From: Streptomyces sp. RKND-216
GTDB lineage: Bacteria; Actinomycetota; Actinomycetes; Streptomycetales; Streptomycetaceae
Assembly (NCBI RefSeq): GCF_004795255.1
Contig: NZ_SSBQ01000002.1
Span: forward strand, 3,057,501 to 3,121,500
Direction of reading: 5' to 3'
DNA length: 64,000 nucleotides
The position numbers and the translations under genes are program-made. Below the pieces are notes generated by a model, which had not been told where the DNA came from, did not search any database, and saw nothing but the letters and a program-made list of their open reading frames with translations. How positions within the stretch are numbered: position 1 is the first letter of the stretch; every line of letters begins with the position of its first letter. Of the stretch, positions 10,746 to 20,412 are shown piece after piece.

Positions 10746-11837
10746 ATGACCGCCGAGTCCACCGGTGCCGCCGGCGCCGAAGGCGCCAGCTACGCCGCCG
10801 CCGGCGTCGACATCGAAGCGGGCGACCGCGCCGTCGACCTGATGAAGGAGTGGGTGAAGAAGGCGCAGCGTCCGGAGTCGCTGGGCGGCCTAGGCGGCTT
10901 CGCCGGGCTCTTCGACGCCTCCGTCCTCAAGCGGTACGAGCGGCCGCTGCTCGCGTCCGCCACCGACGGCGTGGGCACCAAGGTCGACATCGCCCGGCGC
11001 ATGGACATCCACGACTCGATCGGCCACGACCTGGTGGCGATGGTGGTGGACGATCTCGTCGTGTGCGGCGCCGAGCCGCTGTTCATGACCGACTACATCT
11101 GCGTCGGCAAGGTGGACCCGCACCGGGTCTCGCAGATCGTCAAGGGCATCGCGGAGGGCTGTGTGCTGGCCGGCTGCGCGCTGGTCGGCGGGGAGACCGC
11201 AGAGCACCCGGGCCTGCTGGCCGAGGACGCGTACGACGTCGCGGGCGCGGGCACCGGCGTGGTCGAGGCGGACGCCCTACTGGGAGCCGATCGCATCCGT
11301 TCGGGGGACGCCGTCATCGCCATGGCGTCGTCCGGTCTTCACTCGAACGGGTACTCGCTCGTCCGCCATGTGCTTTTCGACCGTGCCGGCTGGTCCCTCG
11401 ACCGGCAGGTCGAGGACTTCGGGCGCACCCTCGGCGAGGAGCTGCTGGAGCCCACCAAGATCTACTCGCTGGACTGCCTGGCGCTGGCCCGCACCACCGA
11501 GGTGCATGCGTTCTCGCACGTCACCGGAGGCGGGCTGGCCGCCAACCTGGCCCGCGTGATCCCGGACGGGCTGCACGCCCGCGTCGACCGCGCGACCTGG
11601 ACGCCGGGCCCGGTGTTCGGCCTGGTCGGCGCACTGGGCGGAGTCGCGCGCGCGGAGCTGGAGAAGACGCTGAACATGGGCGTCGGTATGGTCGCCGTCG
11701 TCCCGCAGTCCGCGGTCGGTGCCACGTTGAGCACGCTGTCCGCGCGGGGTGTCGACGCCTGGGTGGCCGGCGAGGTGACCGAGCGCGGCGACCGCACCGA
11801 GGCCGTCACGCTGACCGGCGACCACCCCGGAGCCTGA
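10746..11837 (+). CDS. purM: Phosphoribosylformylglycinamidine cyclo-ligase PurM (AIR synthetase)
   Basis: 363 residues. It closes the imidazole ring, FGAM plus ATP to AIR. Conserved elements: SYAAAGVDIEAGD at the start, ATP-site SATDGVGTKVDIA, DDLVVCGAEPLFMTDYI, GGETAEHPG, ASSGLHSNGYSLVR and HVTGGGLAANLARV. The start follows GGGAGAACCCGTC. It is probably co-transcribed with purF (73-base gap without a hairpin). With purF, purS, purQ and purL, this window supplies steps 1, 4 and 5 of the pathway. Confidence 0.98.
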   Translation: MTAESTGAAGAEGASYAAAGVDIEAGDRAVDLMKEWVKKAQRPESLGGLGGFAGLFDASVLKRYERPLLASATDGVGTKVDIARRMDIHDSIGHDLVAMVVDDLVVCGAEPLFMTDYICVGKVDPHRVSQIVKGIAEGCVLAGCALVGGETAEHPGLLAEDAYDVAGAGTGVVEADALLGADRIRSGDAVIAMASSGLHSNGYSLVRHVLFDRAGWSLDRQVEDFGRTLGEELLEPTKIYSLDCLALARTTEVHAFSHVTGGGLAANLARVIPDGLHARVDRATWTPGPVFGLVGALGGVARAELEKTLNMGVGMVAVVPQSAVGATLSTLSARGVDAWVAGEVTERGDRTEAVTLTGDHPGA

Positions 11838-11892
11838 CGCCCCGGCGGGCCTGTCGCCAGCGGTGCGCCGCACGACGGCGGGCAGCACAGAA

Positions 11893-11918
11893 CCCGGTCC
11901 GGCGGAGGCCGGACCGGG
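11893..11918. terminator. Bidirectional terminator between purM and the DUF3073 gene
   Basis: CCCGGTCCGGC and GCCGGACCGGG, perfect 11-bp arms with a GGAG loop, lie between two convergent genes. Confidence 0.8.
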
Positions 11919-11982
11919 CGTGTGGCTCAGGGCCGTGACGCTCCGGGAGGACACCGGGCGCCGCTTGCCGCGCGCTTCGTGC

Positions 11983-12243
11983 TCAGGCGCGACGCCGCTG
12001 CGACTCGGAGCGGGAGGACTCGTCGTCCTCGTCGTCCTCGTCGTCGTTGTACAGATCCGCGTACTGTGCGTACGGGTCGTCGTCCAGCTCATCGTCCTCG
12101 AACCGCTCGCCGTTCGGCGGCTCCTGGTTCGACGTCGATGCGCCCAGCTCCTCGGCCAGACGCGTGAGGTCGGTCCCACCGCTGTTGTACTTCAGCTGGC
12201 GGGCGACCTTCGTCTGCTTGGCCTTGGCCCGGCCGCGCCCCAT
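11983..12243 (-). CDS. DUF3073 family protein
   Basis: 86 residues. The basic N-terminus MGRGRAKAKQTKVARQLKYN is the family signature and probably binds nucleic acid. The C-terminal half is very acidic (DDDPYAQYADLYNDDEDDED) with a basic Arg end. Genes of this family sit beside purM and vdh across Streptomyces. The function is not established. ATG at 12243 gives the expected N-terminus exactly. The mixed charge suggests an intrinsically disordered, RNA- or nucleoid-associated role (inference only). Confidence 0.9.
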   Translation of the reverse strand: MGRGRAKAKQTKVARQLKYNSGGTDLTRLAEELGASTSNQEPPNGERFEDDELDDDPYAQYADLYNDDEDDEDDESSRSESQRRRA

Positions 12244-12546
12244 GGCTCGACCCCCTCAACGACGGGGCTCGACGGCCCCAGAGTCTTGACACGCGTTCAT
12301 CATTCGACAGCGGACGTGCGGTCTCTCGAGGGAGAGACCGGTCCGTGTGGCTTCAACGGTACCTGCTTCCGCTGCCGTACGGTACGTCGCCCGCACGGCG
12401 CGGCCGCTCGCCGCCTCGCCTGGTGACCCGTTTCCCACTGGTCAACGGGGATTTTACCTTCTGCACATCGCACGACCCGCCCAGGGGTGCGTGAGAAGGC
12501 TCTCGCCGGGCCGCCGGGCGGCTCCCCGCCGCCCGGCGGGCACCGG
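12244..12546. other. Intergenic region upstream of the DUF3073 gene
   Basis: No gene. Contains a perfect inverted repeat, GGTCTCTC (12320-12327) and GAGAGACC (12332-12339), that could be an operator or a small hairpin upstream of the leftward DUF3073 gene. There is a second GC hairpin near 12510-12540 (GCCGGGCGG/CCGCCCGGC). Confidence 0.5.
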
Positions 12547-12596
12547 CCGCGACCGCCCGGCACCCACCCGCGGGGAGCCGGTGCGGGCGGTCGCGG
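12547..12596 (-). terminator. Terminator of vdh
   Basis: CCGCGACCGCCCG pairs with CGGGCGGTCGCGG (13 bp) around a 24-base loop, directly after the vdh stop at 12601. Confidence 0.7.
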
Positions 12597-12600
12597 AGCG

Positions 12601-13695
12601 TCAGCGCGCCTCCGCCATGCGCTGCTCCGCGATCCGGTCGGCGGCGACGGCCGGGGGCACGTCGTCCCGCGCGGCCCGCTCGAAGATCGCCAGGGTGGTG
12701 TCCAGAATGCCCGTGGCCTTTGCCTTGGCACGTGCGAAGTCGAAGCCGTGCAGCTCGTCCGCGACCTGGATCACGCCACCGGCGTTCACCACGTAGTCGG
12801 GGGCGTAGAGGATGCCGCGCTGGGCGAGGTCCTTCTCCACGCCCGGGTGGGCGAGCTGGTTGTTGGCGGCACCGCAGACGATCTTCGCGGTGAGCGCCGG
12901 GACGGTGGCGTCGTTGAGGGCGCCGCCCAGCGCGCACGGCGCGTACACGTCGAGGCCCTCGGTGTGGATCAGGGTGGCGGTGTCGGCGACCACGGTGATG
13001 CCGGGGTGCGCGGCGCGGATCCGCTCGACCGACTCCTCGCGGACGTCCGTGACGAGGACCTCGGCGCCGTCCTCGACCAGGTGCCCCACCAGGTGGCGGC
13101 CGACCTTGCCGACGCCGGCGATACCGACCCTGCGGCCGCGCAGCGTGGGCTCGCCCCACAGGTGCTGGGCGCTGGCGCGCATGCCCTGGAATACGCCGAA
13201 CGCGGTGAGCACGGAGGAGTCGCCGGCGCCGCCGTTCTCGGGGGAGCGGCCGGTCGTCCACTGGCTGGTGCGGGCGACGACGTCCATGTCCTGCACGTAG
13301 GTGCCGACATCGCAGGCGGTGACGTACCGGCCGCCGAGCGAGGCGACGAAGCGGCCGTAGGCCTCGAGCAGCGCCTCGGACTTCAGCTTCTCCGGGTCGC
13401 CGATGATGACGGCCTTGCCGCCGCCGTGCTCCAGGCCGGCGAGGGCGTTCTTGTACGACATGCCGCGCGACAGGTTCAGCGCGTCGCTGACGGCGTCCGC
13501 GTCGGAGGCGTAGGCGTGGAAGCGGGTGCCGCCGAGGGCGGGGCCCAGGGCGGTCGAGTGCACGGCGATCACGGCGCGGAGGCCGCTGTCCCGGTCCTGG
13601 CACAGCACGACCTGCTCGTGTCCGCCCTGTTCGGAGCGGAAGAGGGTGTGCAGCACTCCGTCGTCGTTGGCGGAGTGAGGACGTACGTCAGTCAC
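12601..13695 (-). CDS. vdh: Valine (branched-chain amino acid) dehydrogenase
   Basis: 364 residues, Glu/Leu/Phe/Val dehydrogenase family. It performs NAD-dependent oxidative deamination of valine and other branched-chain amino acids, feeding acyl-CoA precursors for polyketides and branched fatty acids. The catalytic Lys region is [14 protein letters not shown]. The Rossmann nucleotide motif is [13 protein letters not shown]. The C-terminal sequence [16 protein letters not shown] and [10 protein letters not shown] is typical. GTG at 13695 has AGGAG upstream. It is single-copy and leftward, next to bldC as in other Streptomyces. A palindrome at 13814 lies in its promoter region. Confidence 0.95.
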   Translation of the reverse strand: MTDVRPHSANDDGVLHTLFRSEQGGHEQVVLCQDRDSGLRAVIAVHSTALGPALGGTRFHAYASDADAVSDALNLSRGMSYKNALAGLEHGGGKAVIIGDPEKLKSEALLEAYGRFVASLGGRYVTACDVGTYVQDMDVVARTSQWTTGRSPENGGAGDSSVLTAFGVFQGMRASAQHLWGEPTLRGRRVGIAGVGKVGRHLVGHLVEDGAEVLVTDVREESVERIRAAHPGITVVADTATLIHTEGLDVYAPCALGGALNDATVPALTAKIVCGAANNQLAHPGVEKDLAQRGILYAPDYVVNAGGVIQVADELHGFDFARAKAKATGILDTTLAIFERAARDDVPPAVAADRIAEQRMAEAR

Positions 13696-13813
13696 GGTGG
13701 TGACTCCTGTAGTCGCGGAGGGGTCGCCCTCCTGAGGGGTGGGAGGAGGGCGATGCTGTCATCTTTCGGCAGCAGGGTACGACTTGTCGGGGCACGGGGG
13801 ACCGCCGACGGTG

Positions 13814-13825
13814 ACACGATCGTGT
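13814..13825. promoter_or_regulatory. Palindrome ACACGATCGTGT in the vdh divergent promoter region
   Basis: A perfect 12-bp palindrome in a 184-base divergent gap, 119 bases before vdh and 55 bases before the rightward gene. It is a candidate operator for either gene. No regulator is assigned. Confidence 0.4.
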
Positions 13826-13879
13826 GAGGAAGTCGTCCGCCCGGTCCGGCGGTGGAACGAAAGACGTGGAGGAGTGAGC

Positions 13880-14758
13880 GTGCGGCAGAGCCCCGCGGCA
13901 GTGATTCCGTACGCGGCCTACCTGCGGGTGTACGAGCCGCTGGCCGCGTTCCCGGAGGCCGAGCGCGCGCACTGGGCGCGCTACGCGCGCCGGAAGAGGC
14001 TGCCCACGGCCCAGGACGAGCTGCGGCGCGCGCTCGCCGACCTGCTGCCGGTGCCGCCGGTGGTGGTGCCCGTCCGGGAGAGCGCGGAGGCATTCGTCAC
14101 CGACGTCGACGGCGTCACCTGCGTCTGCCCCTGGCGGACGCGGCTGCGGGGCTGGCAGGCCCTGGGCGGCCTCGCCGCCTCGCCGGGTCCGCTGGTGCCG
14201 CAGATGCCCGGCCCGGTGCTGGATGCCGCCGTCCCGCCCGTCGTACGCCGGCAGGCGATGGCCGACTACGACCGGTGGCGGGAGCGGAACCCGGACGCCC
14301 GGCCGTGGATCCGTTCCGCGCTGTGGCACGTGCCCGTGCGGTGGTTCGCACTCTTCACGGACGAAGAAAGGGAGTTTGCGAAGCCGGAAAGCGGTGAGGA
14401 GAGCGGAAGTCAGCAGTCCGTTCTCCGGTACCGGACGCCCATGGTGGAGGCGCGGCGTCGCCTCGCCCGCGGCCTGAAGGTGCTCCGCGAGGAGCTGGAG
14501 GACGGTCCGCTCGTCGAGGGTCTGGTCGAGGTGGGCAGCTGGCTGGAGGAGTTCCATCCGAGGTCACTCGTCGAACTGGATTACGGCGGTCTCGCGCACG
14601 TGATCCCGGAGGAGCAGCTCGCCGAGGATCACTCTGCGGCGGACGTGGCGGCAGGCGTCGCGGCGCTGCGCGAGGGGGACGCGGAGGCGGCCAACGAGGC
14701 GTACGAGCGGCTGACGGAGCGCTGGCGGGCGGTCCGCGACCTCCAGTTCGCGAACTGA
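13880..14758 (+). CDS. Conserved Streptomyces protein of unknown function, upstream of bldC
   Basis: About 292 residues. No signal peptide or membrane helix. It begins VRQSPAAVIPYAAYLRVYEPL and is rich in Arg, Ala, Trp and Leu, with an acidic insert (TDEEREFAKPESGEESGS) and a helical C-terminus (DAEAANEAYERLTERWRAV). No known catalytic motif was found. GTG at 13880 follows GGAGG with seven-base spacing; GTG at 13874 overlaps that site. Proteins of this type precede bldC in Streptomyces, but no function is known. It is separated from bldC by a 450-base leader, so they are probably not co-transcribed. Confidence 0.8.
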   Translation: MRQSPAAVIPYAAYLRVYEPLAAFPEAERAHWARYARRKRLPTAQDELRRALADLLPVPPVVVPVRESAEAFVTDVDGVTCVCPWRTRLRGWQALGGLAASPGPLVPQMPGPVLDAAVPPVVRRQAMADYDRWRERNPDARPWIRSALWHVPVRWFALFTDEEREFAKPESGEESGSQQSVLRYRTPMVEARRRLARGLKVLREELEDGPLVEGLVEVGSWLEEFHPRSLVELDYGGLAHVIPEEQLAEDHSAADVAAGVAALREGDAEAANEAYERLTERWRAVRDLQFAN

Positions 14759-15208
14759 CACTGACCGGGACCAATGTCCTGAACCGGGCTATCGGCACAA
14801 GGTGATGGAAAGCACGTTTTCCGGGTCTTGCTCTCAGGCCCACTCCTCGTGTCAAAATAGGACAACGAGTCCGGAGGGGGTCCTTCTGTCCCGCTAGGGG
14901 TAGAAAGATCAGAGTTGCACTCCTTGGTAGGCCTTATGACACCTGACCGCCTTGTGACCCATCGTCACAGGGGCGTAACTGTCCGCTATGGCACGGTCCA
15001 TCGGCATCCGCCGAGGTTGCACGCCTGAGAGGGCAATTCCATCGGTTTGGCCGACGTGGCTGGACAGATGGTGTAGTTGTAGTGCCGAGGACAAGCCGTT
15101 CGTCCTATAACCGACTCGACCCGCGCGCGCCATTTCGGGCAACGCGGGTCAAGGTGCAGAATTTAGAGGAAAGAACCGTATGGTTCGGTTCTCCCGAGGA
15201 GGCCGCTC
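14759..15208 (+). promoter_or_regulatory. Long leader/promoter region of bldC
   Basis: 450 bases without a coding frame. It is clearly less GC-rich than the genes around it, with several near-consensus hexamers. The bldC start is preceded by GAGGAGGCCGCTC. The length suggests complex developmental control; no single operator stands out. Confidence 0.55.
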
Positions 15209-15415
15209 ATGACCGCTCGCACCCCTGATGCCGAGCCGCTGCTGACCCCGGCTGAGGTCGCCACCATGTTCCGCGTGGACCCGAAGACGGTCACGCGCTG
15301 GGCCAAGGCCGGCAAGCTCACGTCGATCCGCACGCTCGGAGGGCACCGCCGCTACCGCGAGGCGGAGGTCCGCGCTCTGCTCGCGGGCATCCCGCAGCAG
15401 CGCAGCGAGGCCTGA
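15209..15415 (+). CDS. bldC: BldC, MerR-like developmental DNA-binding protein
   Basis: 68 residues. A single winged-helix MerR-type DNA-binding domain with no effector domain: LLTPAEVATMFRVDPKTVTR (HTH), then WAKAGKLTSIRTLGGHRRYR (wing). In Streptomyces BldC binds DNA cooperatively as head-to-tail oligomers and holds back the switch to aerial growth. The length and sequence match that protein over the whole chain. ATG at 15209 with GAGGAGG upstream is unambiguous. Confidence 0.98.
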   Translation: MTARTPDAEPLLTPAEVATMFRVDPKTVTRWAKAGKLTSIRTLGGHRRYREAEVRALLAGIPQQRSEA

Positions 15416-15765
15416 ATCTTCAGGACGGTAAGCGAAATAACCGCATAATCGGGCGTCTTTCGGGTCCCCCACCCGCCGGACGCCATGCAGTGCGACGACA
15501 TCGCGCTGGGCTCCGCCGGGCTCAGCGCGATTGCGTTTGGCCTTCGGGGGAACCCGACTCCGGCCTCTCCAGGGGCAGTTGACGGTACACGCCACCGCCT
15601 TCCCGGTGCAGTGCAATTGCACATATAAAATCGACGACCCGCCAGGGGTGCGTCAGTTGCACCTCGCGGCCAACATTCTCGGTGAGTCCCGTCACACCGC
15701 CGGGGTCTTGTCCCCGTCCGCACTCCACGATAGAGGGAAGGACGCGTCGGGCGGGGGTTCTTCCG
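15416..15765. other. Intergenic region after bldC, with a hairpin at 15501-15530
   Basis: No gene recognised. TCGCGCTG (15501-15508) and CAGCGCGA (15523-15530) form an 8-bp stem that may end bldC transcription. Confidence 0.5.
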
Positions 15766-15951
15766 TCACTTGGTGAAGGGACTTCGGTCCTCTGCACCCT
15801 CCAGCGCGAGGCGCAGCAGCCGGTGGCAGACCGGGCACTGGCGGGTGGAGTGCCGGTAGCGGCTCGCGGCCGCCAGGTGGGCGCGCAGCAGCGCCCGCGT
15901 CTCGTGTCGCGCGCGGCGGGGACCGGAGTCGCCGTCCGGAGCTGTCGTCAT
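15766..15951 (-). CDS. Small conserved protein with a CPVC motif (DUF6274-like)
   Basis: 61 residues. The N-terminal half is basic and helical (RARHETRALLRAHLAAASRY). It is followed by RQCPVCHRLLRLALE, where a single Cys-x-x-Cys plus nearby His could hold half a zinc site or form a dimeric zinc clip. ATG at 15951 follows GGGAGG at eight-base spacing, better than the in-frame ATG at 15960. It resembles a short Streptomyces-only family found beside bldC. The function is unknown. Confidence 0.75.
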   Translation of the reverse strand: MTTAPDGDSGPRRARHETRALLRAHLAAASRYRHSTRQCPVCHRLLRLALEGAEDRSPFTK

Positions 15952-16061
15952 GGCGCACACCTCCCTGCCACGTTACGTACCGCCCCGGTCGCACCCCGTC
16001 AAGCCCTCATCCTCTCGCCGGCCGCAGTGCCGCCCCGCATGCGCCGGACACGCACGACAAA

Positions 16062-16088
16062 GGCCCGCCCCCACAAGGGGAGCGGGCC
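16062..16088 (-). terminator. Terminator of the tRNA-Asp gene
   Basis: Leftward GGCCCGCTCCCC / GGGGGCGGGCC stem with a short loop and one bulged base, ending in TTT, 14 bases beyond the tRNA 3' end. Confidence 0.75.
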
Positions 16089-16101
16089 ACTGCCTACAAC
16101 G

Positions 16102-16176
16102 CGGTCCTGACGGGATTTGAACCCGCGGCCTCCACCTTGACAGGGTGGCGAGCACTCCAAACTGCTCCACAGGACC
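16102..16176 (-). tRNA. tRNA-Asp(GTC), copy 1
   Basis: 75 nt. Acceptor arms GGTCCTG/CAGGACC, anticodon stem CCACC/GGTGG with loop CTGTCAA (anticodon GTC), T-arm GGTTCAAATCC, discriminator G. It is identical along its length to the copy at 23960-24034. Confidence 0.97.
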
Positions 16177-16292
16177 TGGATGTTCGCCGATCCGGACCCG
16201 GGGTCCGTGCGGCGCGAGCCAGACTCTACCCCAGCTCAGCCCCGCCACGCGAATCCGTTCGGACGACACCCACCAGGCCCGCCGCGGGGGGC

Positions 16293-19200
16293 CTAACGCG
16301 CCTGCGGCACCGCCGCGTCCACCGCCTTCATGATCCGCTTGTCGGACACCGGATACGCCGTGCCCAGGGCGTGCGCGAAGTAACTGACGCGCAGTTCCTC
16401 GAGCATCCAGCGGATGTCGCGGGCCTCCTTCGGCACCGGCTTCCCCGCCGGGAACTGCTCCAGCAGCCACAGGTACTCGTCCCGCATCTCCTGGACCTTC
16501 GCCATCCGCGCCCGGTCGCGTTCCGCGTGCTGCGGAAGCTGCTGGAGCCGGCGGTCCGCCGCGACGAGGTACCGCATCAGGTCGGGCAGCCGGCCCGCCC
16601 CGTGCTGCGTGACGAAGCCGTCGCAGACCAGCGCGGCCAACTGCTCCCGCACGTCGGTCAGCGAGGCCACCAGCACCGGGCTCGTGATCGACCGGAGCCG
16701 CTGCTCGCACGAGTGCCACGCGGCCAGCACCTGCTGCACCTGCTGGACGGTCCGCAGCGTCGCCTCGACCAGGTCGGCGCGCACCGCGTCGAACAGCTTG
16801 CGCCACGCGTCCTCGTCCCAGGCCGGACCACCGTGCACGGCGACCAGCCGGTCCGCGGAAGCCCGTACGCAGTCCTCGAAGAGCGCTTGCACGCTGCCGT
16901 GCGGGGACCGGGACAGGGCGAGCTTCTGCCGGTTGTCGAGCTGTGACTGGGCGAACTTCGCCGGGTCGGAGGGCAGGTTGAGCAGGATCAGCCGCCGCGT
17001 CCCGCGCCACATCGCGGCCTGCTGCTCGTACACGGTGTCGAAGAGCTGCACGGACACCGAGTCCCCGTCGTCCACCAGGGCCGGGTACGCCCGGACCGGC
17101 TGGCCGGCGCGTCGGGTCTCGAAGGTGCGGGGCAGCGTGCCCAGCGTCCACGTCGTCAGGCCGCTGCGCCGTCCGAGCCCCGGCTCGGTGGCCGGCCCGG
17201 CGGCCGCAGCCAGGCCCGCCTCGTCACCGTCCCGCCGCCCGGCGCCTCCGCGGCGCCCGTCGCGCCCGTCACCCCGTCCGCGCCCCCGTGCGGAGGAGTC
17301 GAACGCCTTGGACAGCGCCGCCTTCGTCTTCCCCTTCAGTCGCAGCCGCAGCGCCTCCAGGTCCTTGTCCTCGGCCAGCTTGCGGCGGCGCTCGTCGGTC
17401 ACCCGGAAGGTGATCTTCAGGTGGTCGGGGACCTTCGCACGGTCGAAGTCCTCCTGGGCGATCCGCACACCCACCATGCGCTGCAGCTCCTGCGCCAGCA
17501 CCGCCGTCAGCGACCGCTCCAGGGGCGGTCCGCCGTCCGGCCCGTACGCGCCGTCCGGCCCCCACAGGCCGAGGAAGCGCTGCGCGAAGTTCGGCGCCGG
17601 CACGTAGTTGCGGCGGATCGGCTTGGGCAGCGACCGGATCAGCTCGGTGACCAACTGCTCGCGCAGGCCGGGGATCTGCCAGTCGAACCCCTCGGACGTC
17701 ACCTGGTTCAGCACGTGCAGCGGCACGTGCACGGTCACGCCGTCGGCGTCCGTCCCCGGCTCGAACTGGTACGTCACGGGGAAGCGCAGCCGCCCCTGGT
17801 GCCACACGTCCGGGTAGTCGGCCTCGGTGACCTGCTCCGCCTGCTCGTTGATGAGCATGGACTTCTCGAAGTTCAGCAGGTCCGGCTCGTCACGGCGCTT
17901 CGTCTTCCACCAGGAGTCGAAGTGCGCCCCCGACACGACGTGATCGGGCACCCGTTGGTCGTAGAAGTCGTAGAGCGTCTCATCGTCGACCAGGATGTCG
18001 CGGCGTCGCGCCCGGTGCTCGAGCTCCTCGACCTCCTCCAGCAGCTTCCGGTTCTCGCCGAAGAACTGGTGGTGGGTGCGCCAGTCGCCCTCCACCAGCG
18101 CGTTCCGGATGAACAGGTCGCGGCAGGTCTCGGGGTCGATGCGCCCGTAGTTGACCTTGCGCTGCGCGACGAGCGGCACGCCGTACAGCGTGACCCGCTC
18201 GTACGCCATGACCGCGGCCTGCTTCTGCTCCCAGTGCGGCTCGCTGTAGGTGCGCTTGACGAGGTGCTGCGCGAGCGGTTCGACCCACTCCGGCTCGATC
18301 TTCGCGTTGACCCGTGCCCACAGCCGCGAAGTCTCCACCAGCTCCGCCGACATCACCCAGCGCGGCGGCTTCCGGAATAGCGCGGACCCGGGGAATATCG
18401 CGAACTTCGCGCTCCGCGCGCCCAGGTACTCGTTCTTCTCGGTCTCCTTGAGCCCCACATGCGACAGCAGGCCGGCCAGCAGCGACTGGTGCACGGCCGT
18501 CGCGTCCACCTCGTCCTTCGGCTCGCCGATCTGGATGCCGAGCTGCTTCACCACCTGGCGGAGCTGGGCGTAGATGTCCTGCCACTCGCGTATGCGCAGG
18601 TAGTTGAGGTATTCCGACCTGCACATCCGGCGGAACGCGGACGACGACAGCGCCTTCTGCTGTTCGCGCACGTAGCGCCACAGATTGAGGAACGCGAGGA
18701 AGTCGCTGCCCTCGTCCTTGAAGCGCGCGTGTTGCTGGTCGGCCTGCTGCTGCTTGTCCGACGGGCGCTCGCGCGGGTCCTGGAGGGACAGCGCGGCCGC
18801 GATGACCATGACCTCGCGGACACACCCGTTGCGGTCCGCCTCCAGCACCATGCGCGCCAGCCGCGGGTCGACCGGGAGCTGGGCGAGCTGCCGGCCGGTC
18901 CTCGTCAGGCGCTTGCGCGGGTCCTTCTGCCGCGTGTCCAGCGCGTGCAGTTCCTCCAGCAGCTGCACACCGGCCTTGATGCTGCGGTGGTCCGGCGGGT
19001 CGATGAAGGGGAACTTCTCGATATCGCCCAGACCGGCCGCGGTCATCTGGAGGATGACGGAGGCCAGGTTGGTCCGCAGGATCTCGGCGTCGGTGAACTC
19101 GGGGCGGGAGAGGAAGTCGTCCTCCGAGTACAGCCGGATGCAGATGCCGTCCGACGTACGGCCGCAGCGGCCCTTGCGCTGGTTGGCGCTGGCCTGCGAG

Positions 19201-20372
19201 ACGGCTTCGATGGGAAGGCGCTGCACCTTGGTGCGGTGGCTGTAGCGCGAGATGCGGGCGGTGCCCGGGTCGATCACGTACTTGATGCCGGGGACGGTCA
19301 GCGACGTCTCCGCGACGTTGGTGGCGAGGACGATGCGGCGTCCGGAGTGGCGCTGGAAGACGCGGTGCTGCTCGGCGTGCGAGAGGCGCGCGTACAGCGG
19401 CAGCACCTCGGTCTGTCTCAGTTTCCTCTTGTTCAGCGCGTCGGCGGTGTCGCGGATCTCACGTTCGCCGGAGAGGAAGACCAGCACGTCGCCGGGGCCC
19501 TCGGCCTGGAGTTCGTCGACCGCGTCGCAGATCGCGGTGACCTGGTCGCGGTCCTTCTCGTCGGAGTCCTCCTCCAGCAACGGCCGGTACCGCACCTCCA
19601 CCGGGTACGTGCGGCCGCTGACCTCGACGATCGGGGCGTCGCCGAAGTGGCGGGAGAACCGCTCGGGGTCGATCGTCGCGGAGGTGATCACGACCTTGAG
19701 ATCGGGGCGGCGGGGCAGGAGCTGCGCGAGGTAGCCGAGGAGGAAGTCGATGTTGAGGCTGCGTTCGTGCGCCTCGTCGATGATCAGAGTGTCGTACTGG
19801 CGCAGCTCGCCGTCGGTCTGGATCTCGGCCAGCAGGATGCCGTCCGTCATCAGCTTGACCAGCGTGTGGTCCTTCACCTGGTCGGTGAAGCGGACCTTCC
19901 AGCCCACCGTCTCGCCCAGCGGCGAATTCAGCTCCTCCGCCACGCGCTCCGCGACCGTGCGGGCCGCGATGCGGCGGGGCTGGGTGTGGCCGATGGTGCC
20001 GCGCAGGCCGCGGCCCAGCTCCATGCAGATCTTCGGGATCTGCGTGGTCTTGCCGGAACCCGTCTCACCGGCGACGATCACGACCTGGTGGTCGCGGATC
20101 GCCTCCAGGATCGCGTCCTTCTTCTGGCTGACCGGGAGCTGCTCGGGGTAGGTGATCGCCGGAACCGCGTCCCGGCGGGAGGCGACCCGCAGCTCGGAGA
20201 CGTCCATCGCGTCCGCGATCTCGCGGAGCACGGCGTCCCGCGCCTCCGGCTTGCGGATGCGGCGCGCGCCGTCGAGACGGCGCCCCAGCCGCTGCTGGTC
20301 GCGCAGCATCAGCTCGGGCAGGCGCTCCAGCAGGGCGGGGAGCGTCGGGGCGGCGGCAGGAGGTCTGGACAT
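16293..20372 (-). CDS. hrpA: ATP-dependent RNA helicase HrpA (DEAH box)
   Basis: 1359 residues, normal for full-length HrpA. Walker A GETGSGKTTQIPK (102-114), DEAH at 199-202 (LIIDEAHERS), motif III SAT (231-233) and motif VI ANQRKGRCGR are all present. They are followed by the HA2/OB-fold domain and a long C-terminal DUF3418 region. The Arg/Gly-rich insert (GRGRGDGRDGRRGGAGRRDG) may add RNA affinity. ATG at 20372 is chosen because conserved sequence starts MSRPPAAAPTLPALLERL; upstream sequence in this frame lacks coding character. It is expected to act in mRNA processing or ribosome rescue. Confidence 0.96.
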   Translation of the reverse strand: MSRPPAAAPTLPALLERLPELMLRDQQRLGRRLDGARRIRKPEARDAVLREIADAMDVSELRVASRRDAVPAITYPEQLPVSQKKDAILEAIRDHQVVIVAGETGSGKTTQIPKICMELGRGLRGTIGHTQPRRIAARTVAERVAEELNSPLGETVGWKVRFTDQVKDHTLVKLMTDGILLAEIQTDGELRQYDTLIIDEAHERSLNIDFLLGYLAQLLPRRPDLKVVITSATIDPERFSRHFGDAPIVEVSGRTYPVEVRYRPLLEEDSDEKDRDQVTAICDAVDELQAEGPGDVLVFLSGEREIRDTADALNKRKLRQTEVLPLYARLSHAEQHRVFQRHSGRRIVLATNVAETSLTVPGIKYVIDPGTARISRYSHRTKVQRLPIEAVSQASANQRKGRCGRTSDGICIRLYSEDDFLSRPEFTDAEILRTNLASVILQMTAAGLGDIEKFPFIDPPDHRSIKAGVQLLEELHALDTRQKDPRKRLTRTGRQLAQLPVDPRLARMVLEADRNGCVREVMVIAAALSLQDPRERPSDKQQQADQQHARFKDEGSDFLAFLNLWRYVREQQKALSSSAFRRMCRSEYLNYLRIREWQDIYAQLRQVVKQLGIQIGEPKDEVDATAVHQSLLAGLLSHVGLKETEKNEYLGARSAKFAIFPGSALFRKPPRWVMSAELVETSRLWARVNAKIEPEWVEPLAQHLVKRTYSEPHWEQKQAAVMAYERVTLYGVPLVAQRKVNYGRIDPETCRDLFIRNALVEGDWRTHHQFFGENRKLLEEVEELEHRARRRDILVDDETLYDFYDQRVPDHVVSGAHFDSWWKTKRRDEPDLLNFEKSMLINEQAEQVTEADYPDVWHQGRLRFPVTYQFEPGTDADGVTVHVPLHVLNQVTSEGFDWQIPGLREQLVTELIRSLPKPIRRNYVPAPNFAQRFLGLWGPDGAYGPDGGPPLERSLTAVLAQELQRMVGVRIAQEDFDRAKVPDHLKITFRVTDERRRKLAEDKDLEALRLRLKGKTKAALSKAFDSSARGRGRGDGRDGRRGGAGRRDGDEAGLAAAAGPATEPGLGRRSGLTTWTLGTLPRTFETRRAGQPVRAYPALVDDGDSVSVQLFDTVYEQQAAMWRGTRRLILLNLPSDPAKFAQSQLDNRQKLALSRSPHGSVQALFEDCVRASADRLVAVHGGPAWDEDAWRKLFDAVRADLVEATLRTVQQVQQVLAAWHSCEQRLRSITSPVLVASLTDVREQLAALVCDGFVTQHGAGRLPDLMRYLVAADRRLQQLPQHAERDRARMAKVQEMRDEYLWLLEQFPAGKPVPKEARDIRWMLEELRVSYFAHALGTAYPVSDKRIMKAVDAAVPQAR

Positions 20373-20412
20373 ACGGACCCCAGGATCGCACCTCACGGAT
20401 TCGGGTGGCGAA

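Noticed and set aside
8120..10762. Long minus-strand open frame opposite the MDMPI-like gene and purF
   Set aside because: Same antisense effect; purF is unambiguous on the plus strand.
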